From Devosia sp. Root635 (lineage in GTDB: Bacteria > Pseudomonadota > Alphaproteobacteria > Rhizobiales > Devosiaceae): DNA of 64,000 nucleotides. The notes beneath the pieces were generated by a model. The model did no database searches. It had not been told where the DNA came from and saw only the letters and a list, made by a program, of their open reading frames with translations. The stretch's first letter is position 1, and each line of letters starts with the position of its first letter. Of the stretch, positions 24,879-34,840 are shown piece by piece. The translations under genes were made by a program, and so were the position numbers. The stretch spans positions 44,090 through 108,089 of the forward strand of contig NZ_LMGZ01000006.1 in assembly GCF_001427605.1 (NCBI RefSeq), read 5' to 3'.

Positions 24879-25271
24879 ATGCCCCCTCTACCCGTCCTGA
24901 TCGCCCTGGCCGACCCAACACGTTGCCGCATCATCGAAATCCTGCATGACGGTCCGCAGCCGGTGCATGTGCTCACGAGCCATTTCGCCATCAGTCGCCC
25001 TGCCATTTCGCGGCACCTGCGGGTGCTCAAGCAGGCTAAGCTGATCAGCGAGAAGAAATCAGGACGGGAAAACCGCTACGCGCTTCATGCCGGTCGCCTC
25101 AAGCCGGTACGTGACTGGCTCGATGCGGTCGCGCCGGCCGAAAAGGCCGTGCGCAAGCCGGAACCGGCAGCAAAGCCGGTGCCCATCGCAGCGCCCAGGC
25201 CCGCGCCTGTGGCCACGATGCCGAAGCCGGCCCGCGAAAAAGCCGTTTCGCAGATGGGCTTCGACTTCTAG
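24879..25271 (+). CDS. ArsR-family HTH transcriptional regulator
   Basis: 130 residues from the ATG at 24879 (an in-frame TTG at 24825 is part of the presumed promoter). The winged HTH takes the first about 85 residues: LIALADPTRCRIIEILHDGP, HFAISRPAISRHLRVLKQA and the wing SGRENRYALHAG. No CxC-type metal site is seen. The remaining about 45 residues are Pro/Ala/Lys-rich (APRPAPVATMPKPA), a flexible tail unusual for the family. It overlaps the convergent PilZ gene by four bases at the stop codons (CTAG). Confidence 0.85.
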   Translation: MPPLPVLIALADPTRCRIIEILHDGPQPVHVLTSHFAISRPAISRHLRVLKQAKLISEKKSGRENRYALHAGRLKPVRDWLDAVAPAEKAVRKPEPAAKPVPIAAPRPAPVATMPKPAREKAVSQMGFDF

Positions 25272-25573
25272 CTCCGGTATTCCACGCCCAGTTCCTTGAG
25301 CGCTCGCCAGGCCACGCGGCAGGTCTGCGGGCGATGGCCCGGTGCATGCAGCAGGAACACGTCGGGAATCCCGGCAACCCTGGCCACTTCCAGCTTCGCC
25401 CCGGTATCGGAGACGTTGCGGATGATGCAGGGCAGGCTGGTTTTGCCGAAACTGATCAGGGCTTCGATATTGGTATTTCGACGGGGAGCTATCCTGCGTT
25501 CGAGCAGCAGGGCCGATTTGCCGGCATGGAGTTTGGACAGGTCGCGCATACGGTTAGCTACCGATAGCGGCAT
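25268..25573 (-). CDS. PilZ-domain protein
   Basis: 101 residues (Met9, at 25549, is an alternative start). The N-terminal ERRIAPRRNTN carries the R-x-x-x-R part of the c-di-GMP-binding motif. NVSDTGAKLEV corresponds to the D/N-x-S-x-x-G part, and CRVAWRALKELGVEY closes the barrel. It would bind cyclic di-GMP and act on motility, polysaccharide or cell-cycle partners. It is a single-domain member with no c-di-GMP enzyme nearby. Confidence 0.8.
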   Translation of the reverse strand: MPLSVANRMRDLSKLHAGKSALLLERRIAPRRNTNIEALISFGKTSLPCIIRNVSDTGAKLEVARVAGIPDVFLLHAPGHRPQTCRVAWRALKELGVEYRS

Positions 25574-25654
25574 TGCCGAAACCTTAAGGTTCGCCGGTCA
25601 CCACGCGACGCCGTTACCCGCGTCTCTACCCATCCGGTACACTTGTAAGGAAAT

Positions 25655-25731
25655 TGGCGATCCCGGGAGGACTCGAACCTCCGACCAACAGCTTAGAAGG
25701 CTGCTGCTCTATCCAGCTGAGCTACGGGACC
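25655..25731 (-). tRNA. tRNA-Arg (TCT)
   Basis: 77 bases with encoded CCA. Anticodon loop CTTCTAA on a CAGC/GCTG stem; anticodon TCT reads AGA, a rare codon in this GC-rich genome. Confidence 0.95.
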
Positions 25732-25787
25732 AGCGCAATGGCCCCATTTAACGCATTTTCGCGCAAAGGAAATGCCCTTGTGCGGCG

Positions 25788-26864
25788 CTATCGCACAACC
25801 TGGGCCGATGACGGCGAAGCCGGTGCCGTGGGGGCAGGGGGGCGAGCGGTGGTCCCGCGCACGATCATTTCCGAACTCAGCACCATATGCATTGGCACCC
25901 GGCTGCGGCGTTCCCCCTCGATCAGGTCGATCAGCGCGCCAGCAGCGATCCGCCCCAAAGCCGCGCGGGGCTGCCGCATGGTGGTGAGCGGAGGCCAGAC
26001 ATGCGCCGCCAGCACCAGGTCGTCGAACCCCACGACCGAGACGTCGCCGGGGCAGTCCAGCCCGTGCTGGCGCAAGCCGGAGATAAAGCCGATGGCGCTT
26101 TCGTCATTGGCCGCGAAAATCGCCGTCGGCCGGTCGGCAATGGCAATGAAACGCCCCGCCGCCGCCCGGCCGACCTCCATCTCGAACCCTCCGGGCAGCA
26201 GCCATTCGGGGCATATATCGAGGCCCGCCGCCTGCATGGCGCGGGCATATCCCTGTTCCCGCTCGCCAGTCAGCACATTGCCATCCGGCCCCCTGATGTG
26301 ACCGATTCGGCGATGGCCGAGGTCGATGAGGTGGCGCGTGGCCCGTTCGGCGGCATAGCCATTGTCGGTCTTGACCGTATGGAAGGGCGCATTGGGGATT
26401 TCTTCGCAGGCCACGATCAGCGGGACCGGCGTGGGGTCACCGGTGAGCATCATCAGTTGTTCGAGGTCCACCGAGCCGTCGAGCAGCAGCAGGCCGTCGA
26501 CGCGATTGGAGAGGAAATAGTCCCGCATGCGCAGGCCGGAATCCATGCGCGGAAAACGATTGGCCACCAGCACGCCATAGCCGCGCGATGCCGCCTCGCG
26601 CTCCACCGCATCGAGGATAACCGAGAAGAAGGAATTGCCGATATCGGGCAGCGCGACGAGGATCGTCCGGGCGGTTCGCTGGCGCAATGAGCGGGCCGAC
26701 TGGTTGGGTGTGTAGCCGGTGACGCGAACGGCCTCGGAAATACGCGCGCGGGTTTGCTCGCTCACCCGTTCCGGGCTTGAAAGGGCGCGGCTCACAGTCG
26801 CCGTGGACACATTTGCGAAACGCGCAACGTCTTGAATTGTCGGCGTTTTCTTTACCAGAGTCAT
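25788..26864 (-). CDS. LacI-family transcriptional regulator of the sugar locus
   Basis: 358 residues. The HTH (TIQDVARFANVSTATVSRAL) and hinge helix (TPNQSARSLRQ) precede a type-1 periplasmic-binding-like sugar domain (LVALPDIGNSFFSVIL, DGLLLLDGS, DVSVVGFDDLVLA). It is divergent from the ABC transporter, with two near-identical palindromes between them, so it is the obvious repressor of the locus. The last about 18 residues are Pro/Ala/Ser-rich and outside the fold. Confidence 0.92.
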   Translation of the reverse strand: MTLVKKTPTIQDVARFANVSTATVSRALSSPERVSEQTRARISEAVRVTGYTPNQSARSLRQRTARTILVALPDIGNSFFSVILDAVEREAASRGYGVLVANRFPRMDSGLRMRDYFLSNRVDGLLLLDGSVDLEQLMMLTGDPTPVPLIVACEEIPNAPFHTVKTDNGYAAERATRHLIDLGHRRIGHIRGPDGNVLTGEREQGYARAMQAAGLDICPEWLLPGGFEMEVGRAAAGRFIAIADRPTAIFAANDESAIGFISGLRQHGLDCPGDVSVVGFDDLVLAAHVWPPLTTMRQPRAALGRIAAGALIDLIEGERRSRVPMHMVLSSEMIVRGTTARPPAPTAPASPSSAQVVR

Positions 26865-26916
26865 GCCTGGCAGCGCCCCCTCTCGCTGTCAGTAACCCAA
26901 ACTGTCTAAATCGGTA

Positions 26917-26943
26917 TTGACAGGTGCGCAAGGCGTGTACGAA
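26917..26943 (+). promoter_or_regulatory. promoter of the sugar ABC locus
   Basis: A perfect -35 hexamer TTGACA, followed by a poor -10 candidate (TACGAA after 15 bases). The first LacI-type palindrome starts five bases later, so repression by blocking is plausible. Confidence 0.4.
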
Positions 26944-26948
26944 ACTAA

Positions 26949-26962
26949 TGCAATCGATTGCA
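26949..26962. promoter_or_regulatory. LacI-type operator O1
   Basis: TGCAATCGATTGCA is a perfect 14-base palindrome with a central CG, the usual LacI-family form. It lies just downstream of the presumed promoter. Confidence 0.75.
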
Positions 26963-26983
26963 GAGGTTTCGGGAGCCGAACGA

Positions 26984-26997
26984 TGCAATCGATTACA
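26984..26997. promoter_or_regulatory. LacI-type operator O2
   Basis: TGCAATCGATTACA differs from O1 by one base. Its centre is 35 bases from that of O1, so two dimers could bind side by side. Confidence 0.7.
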
Positions 26998-27092
26998 CGC
27001 CGCCAGCACGGGATGCTTCGCAAGAAGGCAACCTTGCGGCTGGCAGCTTCGCGGGAGCGCTTCGCTCCAAGTGATCGTTGGGAGGACATTCT

Positions 27093-28334
27093 ATGAAGAA
27101 GTTTGCAGTGGTTGCCGCTATGGCGACCGCTTTGCTCGGGTCGACTGCTGTTATGGCGGCAGACCTCGAAGTGACGCACTGGTGGACGTCGGCTGGTGAA
27201 GCCGCCGCCGTGGCCGAATTTGCTCGCGTGTTCGAAGAGCAGACCGGCAATCATTGGGTGGATAGCGCCCTTGCTGGCTCGGGCACTGGTGCCAACCCCG
27301 TCATCATCAGCCGTATCATCGGCGGTGACCCGATGGGCGCGACCCAGATGAATACCGGCCGTGACGCCGAGGAGCTGATTCAGGCTGGCCTGATCCGCGA
27401 CCTGACGCCGATCGTCGAAGAAATGGGCGGCCTCGACTTCTACGTCGATCAGTCGCTGCTTGCTCCGTGCACCTATGACGGCAAGATCTACTGCTTCCCG
27501 GTCAACATCCACTCGTGGGATTGGCTGTGGCTCTCCACCAAGGCCTATGAGACGATTGGTCAGCCGGTTCCCAAGGACTGGAATGAGTATGTCGCCTCCT
27601 GGCCTGCTCTCGAAGAAGCCGGCATCCTGCCGTTCGGCCTGGCCACCGGCTGGCCGTTCTCGGGTATCCCGGGCGTGCTGATGTCGGGTCTGGGTGGTTC
27701 GGACCTCGTCCTCGCCATCAACCGCGACAAGAGCGCCGACGCTGTTCGTGGCCCCGAATTCCGCAAGGTTGCCGAGGCTCTTGACCACCTGCGCAGCGTG
27801 ATCTCGCCTGACATGATGGTCCCGTCCTTCGGTGACGTTGGCAACCAGCTGCTTGAAGGCACTGCTGCCGGCAACATCCACGGCGACTGGCTGCAGGGTG
27901 ACCTGCAGGTGGCCGGCGGCGTTCCCGGCGTGGACTATGAATGTCTCCCGGCTCTCGGCCTCGGCGATCAGCTGACCGGTGGCGGCGACTCGTTCTACTT
28001 CCCGGTCCTGCCTGAAGGCACCGACCCGGCAGTGATCCAGGCCCAGACCGATCTGGCCAAGATCCTGATCTCGCCTGAAGCCCAGCTCGCCTTCAACCTG
28101 AAGAAGGGCTCCATGCCGATCCGCACCGACATCGACCTGTCGGGTGCCAATGCGTGCATGGCCAAGGCACTGAAGCTGCTCGACAACGGTCTGCTGCCTT
28201 CTGGCGACTTCGCGCTCTCCAGCGATACCCAGCAGCAGATGCAGGATCTCAACACCGAGTTCCTCGACGACGACAGCATCACCGTCGATGACTACATCGA
28301 GCGCTACGCCTCGATCATCGAGTCGGCGGATTAA
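27093..28334 (+). CDS. sugar ABC transporter substrate-binding protein (CUT1)
   Basis: 413 residues. GGGAGGA before the ATG decides the start; the signal peptide is MKKFAVVAAMATALLGSTAVMAA. The mature start is LEVTHWWTSAGEAAAVAEFA, and IHSWDWLWLSTKAYE and GDWLQGDLQ place it near glucose/mannose-type binding proteins, with aromatic residues suited to sugar stacking. The first gene of the locus under the LacI operators. Codon use is the most biased of the locus (few rare codons), which suits a highly made binding protein. Confidence 0.92.
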   Translation: MKKFAVVAAMATALLGSTAVMAADLEVTHWWTSAGEAAAVAEFARVFEEQTGNHWVDSALAGSGTGANPVIISRIIGGDPMGATQMNTGRDAEELIQAGLIRDLTPIVEEMGGLDFYVDQSLLAPCTYDGKIYCFPVNIHSWDWLWLSTKAYETIGQPVPKDWNEYVASWPALEEAGILPFGLATGWPFSGIPGVLMSGLGGSDLVLAINRDKSADAVRGPEFRKVAEALDHLRSVISPDMMVPSFGDVGNQLLEGTAAGNIHGDWLQGDLQVAGGVPGVDYECLPALGLGDQLTGGGDSFYFPVLPEGTDPAVIQAQTDLAKILISPEAQLAFNLKKGSMPIRTDIDLSGANACMAKALKLLDNGLLPSGDFALSSDTQQQMQDLNTEFLDDDSITVDDYIERYASIIESAD

Positions 28335-28379
28335 TCCTCCGGCGACTTGGATGGGATTGAGTTCTCATCGTTGAAAGCG

Positions 28380-28416
28380 GTGGTCGGCCTTGATTGGCAA
28401 GGTCGACCACTTTCTT
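28380..28416 (+). terminator. attenuator-type hairpin between binding protein and permease genes
   Basis: GTGGTCGGCCTT and AAGGTCGACCAC pair over 12 positions (one G-U) with a 7-base loop, followed by TTTCTT. Such a hairpin would stop most transcripts, or protect the 5' part, leaving more binding protein than permease. Confidence 0.7.
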
Positions 28417-28428
28417 ATGGAGAGACTG

Positions 28429-29370
28429 ATGGCGGATACAGCCGTTCAGAGGGTAGAGGGCGCCGGAATATCCGGTCAGCGCGGCTTCCTTCGAAAAACC
28501 TTCGTTCACAACCTGCCCGCCAAGATTGCGGCCCTGCCGATGATCGCCACCGTGCTGATCGTCTTTGTCGGCTGCACACTCTGGACCATCTATTATTCGT
28601 TCACCAACTCCAAGCTCCTGCCGACCGGCAAGTTTGTCGGCTTCGATCAGTATGAACGCCTGTTCGGCACCTCGCGCTGGAATGTCTCGGTCACCAACCT
28701 GATCAGCTACGGCGCCATGTCGCTGGTGTTTACCCTGGTCCTGGGCTTCCTGCTCGCCGTGCTGATGGACCAGAAGATCCGCTTCGAAAGCGCCTTCCGC
28801 ACCATCATGCTCTACCCTTTCGCCCTCAGCTTCATCGTGACGGGTCTCGTCTGGCAGTGGATCATGAACCCCACGCTGGGCCTGCAGACCACGATCCGCA
28901 ATCTGGGCTGGACCGGGTTCAGCTTCGACTGGATCGCCAATCCGCGCATGGTGCTATTTGCGCTGCTGATCGCCGGGCTGTGGCAGGGCGTTGGCTTCTG
29001 CATGGTCCTCATGCTCGCCGGCCTGCGCGGCGTCGATGACGAGATTTGGAAAGCCGCCCGCGTTGACGGCATCCCCACCTGGCGCACCTATGTCTCGATC
29101 GTTTTGCCCATGATGCGCGGCGTGCTGGTGACGGCCGTGGTGCTGATCGGCTCAGGCATCGTCCGCCTTTACGACCTCGTCGTGGCGCTGACCAATGGCG
29201 GGCCCGGCATTTCGTCGGAAGTGCCCGCCAAATACGTCTATAATTACATGTTCTCGGGCGGCAATATCGGCCAGGGCCTGGCCGCGGCAAGCATGATGCT
29301 GCTGACCGTCGTCATCATCATGATCCCCTGGGCGTACCTCGAATTTGGCGGAAAGGGACGTCAGTCATGA
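28429..29370 (+). CDS. sugar ABC transporter permease 1 (MalF-like)
   Basis: 313 residues, six membrane helices. GGAGAG just upstream supports the ATG at 28429; an ATG at 28417 is possible. The coupling EAA loop is EIWKAARVDGIPTWRTYVSIVLPMM, and YSFTNSKLLPTGKFVGFDQY is the typical start of MalF-type proteins. It pairs with the next product. Its stop overlaps the next start (ATGA). Confidence 0.94.
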   Translation: MADTAVQRVEGAGISGQRGFLRKTFVHNLPAKIAALPMIATVLIVFVGCTLWTIYYSFTNSKLLPTGKFVGFDQYERLFGTSRWNVSVTNLISYGAMSLVFTLVLGFLLAVLMDQKIRFESAFRTIMLYPFALSFIVTGLVWQWIMNPTLGLQTTIRNLGWTGFSFDWIANPRMVLFALLIAGLWQGVGFCMVLMLAGLRGVDDEIWKAARVDGIPTWRTYVSIVLPMMRGVLVTAVVLIGSGIVRLYDLVVALTNGGPGISSEVPAKYVYNYMFSGGNIGQGLAAASMMLLTVVIIMIPWAYLEFGGKGRQS

Positions 29371-30296
29371 GCCAGACCGCAACCATGGCCGGCTCCGCTC
29401 CGGACACCTCCGTCGGCGTCGAACCGCGTGGCCCCCGGCCCAAGCCGTTCTTCACCCCGACCAAGATCATCATTTATTCGGTCTTGGTCTTCTTCACCCT
29501 CTACTTCCTGTTTCCGCTCTACGTGATGGTGGTGACGTCGTTCAAGACGATGCCGGAAATCCGTTTCGGCAACATCTTCGCCTTCCCCAATCAGATCAAT
29601 TTCGATGCCTGGATCAAGGCATGGACCAGCGCCTGTACCGGCTTGACCTGCGAGGGCCTGTCGCCCGGCTTCTGGAATTCGGTCAAGATCACCATTCCGA
29701 GCACCATCGTTTCGATCTTCATCGCGGCGGTAAACGGCTATGCCCTGATCAACTGGCGCTTCAAGGGTTCGGAACTCTTCTTCGCCATCCTCATCTTCGG
29801 TTCGTTCATCCCCTACCAGGTGTTCCTGTATCCGCTGGTGATGATCACCCGTGAAATGGGCATTTTCGGCACGCTGCAGGCTGTCATCATCGTGCACACC
29901 ATCTTCGGCATGCCGATCCTGACACTGCTGTTCCGCAACTATTTCGGTTCGCTGCCGCAGGAGCTGTTCAAGGCTGCCCGCGTCGATGGGGCAGGGTTCT
30001 GGCGCATCTTCTTCGAGATCATGCTGCCCATGTCGCTGCCGATCTTCGTGGTCGCATTGATCCTGCAGGTGACCGGCATCTGGAACGACTTCCTGTTCGG
30101 CGTGGTTTTCGCCGGCACGAAGAACCTGCCGATGACCGTCCAGCTCAACAACATCGTCAATTCGGCTCAGGGTACGCCCGAATACAACGTCAACATGGCT
30201 GCGACCGTGCTGACGGGTCTGGTCCCCCTGATCATCTACTTTGTGTCCGGCAAGCTGTTTGTTCGCGGCGTCGCCGCCGGCGCCGTGAAGGGATAA
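29367..30296 (+). CDS. sugar ABC transporter permease 2 (MalG-like)
   Basis: 309 residues, six helices after a hydrophilic about 30-residue N-terminus. The coupling loop is ELFKAARVDGAGFWRIFFEIMLPMS. NSVKITIPSTIVSIFIAAVNGYAL and the C-terminal VSGKLFVRGVAAGAVKG are standard for MalG/UgpE relatives. The start overlaps the previous stop by four bases. Confidence 0.94.
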   Translation: MSQTATMAGSAPDTSVGVEPRGPRPKPFFTPTKIIIYSVLVFFTLYFLFPLYVMVVTSFKTMPEIRFGNIFAFPNQINFDAWIKAWTSACTGLTCEGLSPGFWNSVKITIPSTIVSIFIAAVNGYALINWRFKGSELFFAILIFGSFIPYQVFLYPLVMITREMGIFGTLQAVIIVHTIFGMPILTLLFRNYFGSLPQELFKAARVDGAGFWRIFFEIMLPMSLPIFVVALILQVTGIWNDFLFGVVFAGTKNLPMTVQLNNIVNSAQGTPEYNVNMAATVLTGLVPLIIYFVSGKLFVRGVAAGAVKG

Positions 30297-30300
30297 TCTC

Positions 30301-31383
<1,083 letters not shown>

Positions 31384-31573
31384 CACCGGCCTTTTGCCAC
31401 GCCGCGGCGGCGCCTCCGGGCGCCCCGCTCCCGTCTCGCCGCCGCCTCCTGGCCAGATATTACTTTTGCGGTGATTGGCCTGTCCGGCGGGCGCGACAAC
31501 ATTCCTGAACAAGGCTACCCGTGCATCGCCAATACGATGCCACCTGTCATTCCAACGTTACAAAGAGGCCACG

Positions 31574-32323
31574 ATGACCGAACTGTCATTCCAGCTCTAC
31601 AGCGCCCGCAATGTTCCCTCGCTAGAGGACTTCCTCGTTACGCTCGGCAAGCTGGGCTACACCCAGACCGAAGGTTTTGGTGGGCTCTATGCCGACGCCG
31701 CCGGCCTGGCCGCCAATCTCAGGAAGAACGGCCTCTCCATGCCGACCGGTCATTTCGGCCCGGCCCAGGTTGCCGACGTGTCCACGACGCTCAAGACCGC
31801 AGAAACCCTCGGCATGAAGAAGATCATCGTTCCCCATATCGGGCCCGAGGGTCGCAGCGAGGACGAGTCCAAGTGGCTCGAACTGGCCGAGACGCTGGCC
31901 AAGGCCGCCGAGACCTACACCAGGGAAGGTTACGGCTTCGGCTGGCACAACCACGATTTCGAATTCAAGCCGACCACCACCGGCCGCACGCCGATGGAAA
32001 TCATCCTCGAAACCGCGCCCAAGATCGAATGGGAATGCGATGTGGCCTGGGTGGTGCGCGGCAAGGCCGATCCGATCGCCTGGTTCGACCGCTATGGCAG
32101 CCGCATCACCGCCGTCCACGTCAAGGATATCGCCCCCGCAGGGCAGAATCTCGATGAAGACGGCTGGGCCGATGTGGGCCACGGCGTGCTCGACTGGGAC
32201 AACCTGATCGGTAAGGTGGAAGCCAAGACCAAGGCGCAGTATTTCGTCGCCGAACATGACAAGCCTTCCGATGCCGTGCGCTTCGCAACGCGCTCCATCG
32301 CTGCCGCAAAGAAGTGGAAGTAA
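31574..32323 (+). CDS. sugar phosphate isomerase/epimerase family protein
   Basis: 249 residues, xylose-isomerase-like TIM barrel. The ATG at 31574, preceded by AGAGG, gives the compact barrel start TELSFQLYSARNVPSLEDFL. Metal or substrate residues lie in GWHNHDFEF, WECDVAWV, AVHVKDIAP and FVAEHDKP. The family includes 3-keto-glycoside and inosose enzymes; the substrate is unproven. It lies 190 bases after the ATPase gene and six before the next dehydrogenase. Confidence 0.88.
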   Translation: MTELSFQLYSARNVPSLEDFLVTLGKLGYTQTEGFGGLYADAAGLAANLRKNGLSMPTGHFGPAQVADVSTTLKTAETLGMKKIIVPHIGPEGRSEDESKWLELAETLAKAAETYTREGYGFGWHNHDFEFKPTTTGRTPMEIILETAPKIEWECDVAWVVRGKADPIAWFDRYGSRITAVHVKDIAPAGQNLDEDGWADVGHGVLDWDNLIGKVEAKTKAQYFVAEHDKPSDAVRFATRSIAAAKKWK

Positions 32324-32328
32324 TCCAA

Positions 32329-33468
32329 ATGGCCAAGACCTTTGGCGTCGGCATCATGGGTGCCGGCAATATCTCCAGCGCCTATCTGCGCTTGGCGCCT
32401 CTGTTCAAGGGGCTCGAAGTTCGGGCGGTCGCCGACATTCTTCCCGCGGCCGCCCAGAAGCGGGCCGAGGAATTCGGCGTCAAGGCGCAGACGCCCGACG
32501 AGCTGCTCAAGAACAGCGAAATCGACGTCATCGTGAACCTGACGATCCCCGCGACCCACTATGCGGTGTCGATGGATATCGTCTCGGCCGGCAAGCATGC
32601 CTATTCCGAAAAGCCCTTCGTGCTCAGCCTCGAAGAGGGCATGGCGCTGAAAAAGGCCGCCGATGATCGCGGCCTCAAGGTCGGCTCGGCCCCCGATACC
32701 TTCCTCGGCGGCGCCCACCAGCAGGCGCGCGACATCATCGACAGCGGCAAGCTCGGCAAGATCATGAGCGGCACGACGCATGTCATGAGCCGCGGCATGG
32801 AGCATTGGCATCCCAATCCGGACTTCTTCTTCCAGCCCGGCGCCGGCCCGATCCTCGATCTCGGTCCTTACTATGTCACCGACCTGATCCACCTGCTGGG
32901 ACCGGTGAAGCGCCTCTCGGCCTTCACCAACATGGCCCGCACCGAGCGCGAAGTGACCGCCGAAGGCCCCTATAAGGGCACCTTCGTCAAGGTCGGCACC
33001 CCCACCACCATCCATGGCGTGCTCGAATTCGTTTCCGGCGCCATCATCACCATGGGCGCAAGCTGGGACGTGGCGGCGCATGGCCACCACAATATCGAAC
33101 TCTATGGCACTGACGGCTCCATCTTCGTGCCCGATCCGAACTTCTTCGGCGGCGACCTGGTCACGGCCGACATTGCCGGCACCCGCAGCAAGGTGACCCC
33201 GTGGGATCACCCCTTCGGCAAGGCCAACCAGGATCTCGACAAGGACCATCCGCGCGCCAACTATCGCGCCGCGGGCCTCGCCGACATGATGGCCTCCATC
33301 GATGGCGGCTATAATGCCCGCTGTGGCCTCGATGTGGCGCTGCATGCCGTGGATGTGATGACCAGCCTGCTCAAGGCCGGCGAAAGCGGCCAGGTGCTGA
33401 CCCTGTCGACCACCTGCGAGCGTCCCAAGGCACTCACCCCGGTCGAGGCACAGGCCCTTTTGAAATAA
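32329..33468 (+). CDS. Gfo/Idh/MocA-family oxidoreductase 1
   Basis: 379 residues. The Rossmann domain has GVGIMGAGNISSAYLRLAPLF and the NAD(P)-side EKPF signature (AYSEKPFVLSLEEG), with the catalytic-type DLGPYYVTDLIHLLG helix in the second domain. It probably oxidises or reduces a sugar hydroxyl, often at C3, with NAD(P). Together with its isomerase neighbours it suggests an oxidise-rearrange route for the imported sugar. Confidence 0.92.
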   Translation: MAKTFGVGIMGAGNISSAYLRLAPLFKGLEVRAVADILPAAAQKRAEEFGVKAQTPDELLKNSEIDVIVNLTIPATHYAVSMDIVSAGKHAYSEKPFVLSLEEGMALKKAADDRGLKVGSAPDTFLGGAHQQARDIIDSGKLGKIMSGTTHVMSRGMEHWHPNPDFFFQPGAGPILDLGPYYVTDLIHLLGPVKRLSAFTNMARTEREVTAEGPYKGTFVKVGTPTTIHGVLEFVSGAIITMGASWDVAAHGHHNIELYGTDGSIFVPDPNFFGGDLVTADIAGTRSKVTPWDHPFGKANQDLDKDHPRANYRAAGLADMMASIDGGYNARCGLDVALHAVDVMTSLLKAGESGQVLTLSTTCERPKALTPVEAQALLK

Positions 33469-33506
33469 TGAGGTGCGTACCTCATTGACAGGCCCATGGG
33501 CCTGTC
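33467..33506. repeat. two adjacent hairpins at the end of oxidoreductase 1
   Basis: AATGAGGT-GCGT-ACCTCATT begins in the stop codon region. Directly after it comes the perfect 20-base palindrome GACAGGCCCATGGGCCTGTC. The latter is part of a wider repeat type (CCTTCGACA / GACAGG). It could act as a 3' barrier inside the locus. Confidence 0.6.
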
Positions 33507-33618
33507 GAACAATGTTCTAACGGACCTCGCCCTTCGACAAACTCGGGGTGAGGTCTACTGTTGAGTCGACAACGACAAGGCGCCGCCAAAGGCAGGGGCC
33601 CGAAAGAGGAGAAACGAC

Positions 33619-34674
33619 ATGCGCACCATCAAGGGGCCGGCTATTTTTCTGGCGCAGTTCGCGGGCGACGCGGCGCCGTTCAATTCCTTCGACGCCATCT
33701 GTGGCTGGGCCGCCAATTACGGCTACAAGGGTGTGCAGGTCCCGACCTGGGTCGGCAGCCTGATCGACCTCGAAAAGGCCGCGACCTCCAAGACCTATGC
33801 CGACGAACTGGCCGGCACCGCGGCAAAGCATGGCCTCGCGATCACCGAGTTGTCGACCCACCTGCAGGGCCAGCTCGTCGCCGCCCATCCGGTCTACGAC
33901 ACAATGCTCGACGGTTTCGCCCCGGCATCGGTCCACGGCAATCCCAAGGCGCGGCAGGAATGGGCAGTGCAGCAGCTCCACTGGGCGGCCAAGGCATCGA
34001 AGAATCTCGGCCTCACCGAACACGCGACCTTCTCGGGCGCGCTGGCCTGGCCCTTCCTCTATCCGTTCCCGCAACGCCCCGCCGGGCTGGTCGAAGAAGC
34101 CTTCGACGAACTGGCGCGCCGCTGGACCCCGATCCTCAACGCCTTCGACGAAAATGGCGTCGACGTCTGCTACGAGATCCATCCGGGCGAGGACCTGCAT
34201 GACGGCGTCACCTACGAGATGTTCCTTGAGCGGGTGAACAACCATCCGCGCGCCAACCTGCTCTACGATCCCAGCCACTTCGTGCTGCAGCAGCTCGACT
34301 ATCTCGACTACATCGACATCTACCACGAGCGGATCCGGATGTTCCACGTCAAGGATGCCGAGTTCAATCCGACCGGCCGCCAGGGCGTCTATTCGGGCTA
34401 CCAGAGCTGGATCAACCGGGCGGGGCGCTTCCGCTCGCTCGGCGATGGCCAGGTCGATTTCGCCTCGATCTTCTCCAAGATGGCGCAGTATGACTTTGCC
34501 GGCTGGGCCGTGCTCGAATGGGAATGCGCCATCAAGCACCCCGAGGACGGCGCGCGCGAAGGCGCCGAGTTCATCAAGAATCACATCATCCGCGTCACCG
34601 AACACGCCTTCGACGACTTCGCCTCGTCGGGCACCGACAAGGCCGCAAACCGCAAGATGCTCGGGCTCTCCTGA
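33619..34674 (+). CDS. sugar phosphate isomerase/epimerase family protein (long form)
   Basis: 351 residues, another TIM barrel of the AP-endonuclease-2 type but longer than the first. Metal-site residues can be placed in CYEIHPGED, LLYDPSHFV, MFHVKDAEF and VLEWECAIKHP. The segment SGYQSWINRAGRFRSLGDG is typical of a subgroup found beside Gfo/Idh/MocA genes in rhizobia. GAGGAGAAACGAC before the ATG is the ribosome site. Confidence 0.9.
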   Translation: MRTIKGPAIFLAQFAGDAAPFNSFDAICGWAANYGYKGVQVPTWVGSLIDLEKAATSKTYADELAGTAAKHGLAITELSTHLQGQLVAAHPVYDTMLDGFAPASVHGNPKARQEWAVQQLHWAAKASKNLGLTEHATFSGALAWPFLYPFPQRPAGLVEEAFDELARRWTPILNAFDENGVDVCYEIHPGEDLHDGVTYEMFLERVNNHPRANLLYDPSHFVLQQLDYLDYIDIYHERIRMFHVKDAEFNPTGRQGVYSGYQSWINRAGRFRSLGDGQVDFASIFSKMAQYDFAGWAVLEWECAIKHPEDGAREGAEFIKNHIIRVTEHAFDDFASSGTDKAANRKMLGLS

Positions 34675-34680
34675 AGCTGC

Positions 34681-34806
34681 CACGCCCTCGTGGTTCGAGG
34701 CGCTGAAGAAGCGCACCTCACCATGAGGGCTACTGATACACTGAGTTAAAAGTAGCCCTCATGGTGAGGTGCGAGTTCTTCGCGAGCCTCGAACCACGAG
34801 GGCGTG
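34681..34806. repeat. family A palindromic element, copy 3
   Basis: A complete copy. Outer arms of 21 bases (34681-34701 with 34786-34806) and inner arms of 21 bases (34714-34734 with 34751-34771) are exact complements. It starts about 6 bases after the isomerase stop and separates two genes that read in the same direction. Confidence 0.9.
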
Positions 34807-34840
34807 GTACAGACCACGCCACAAAACAAAGGAGGCATCA

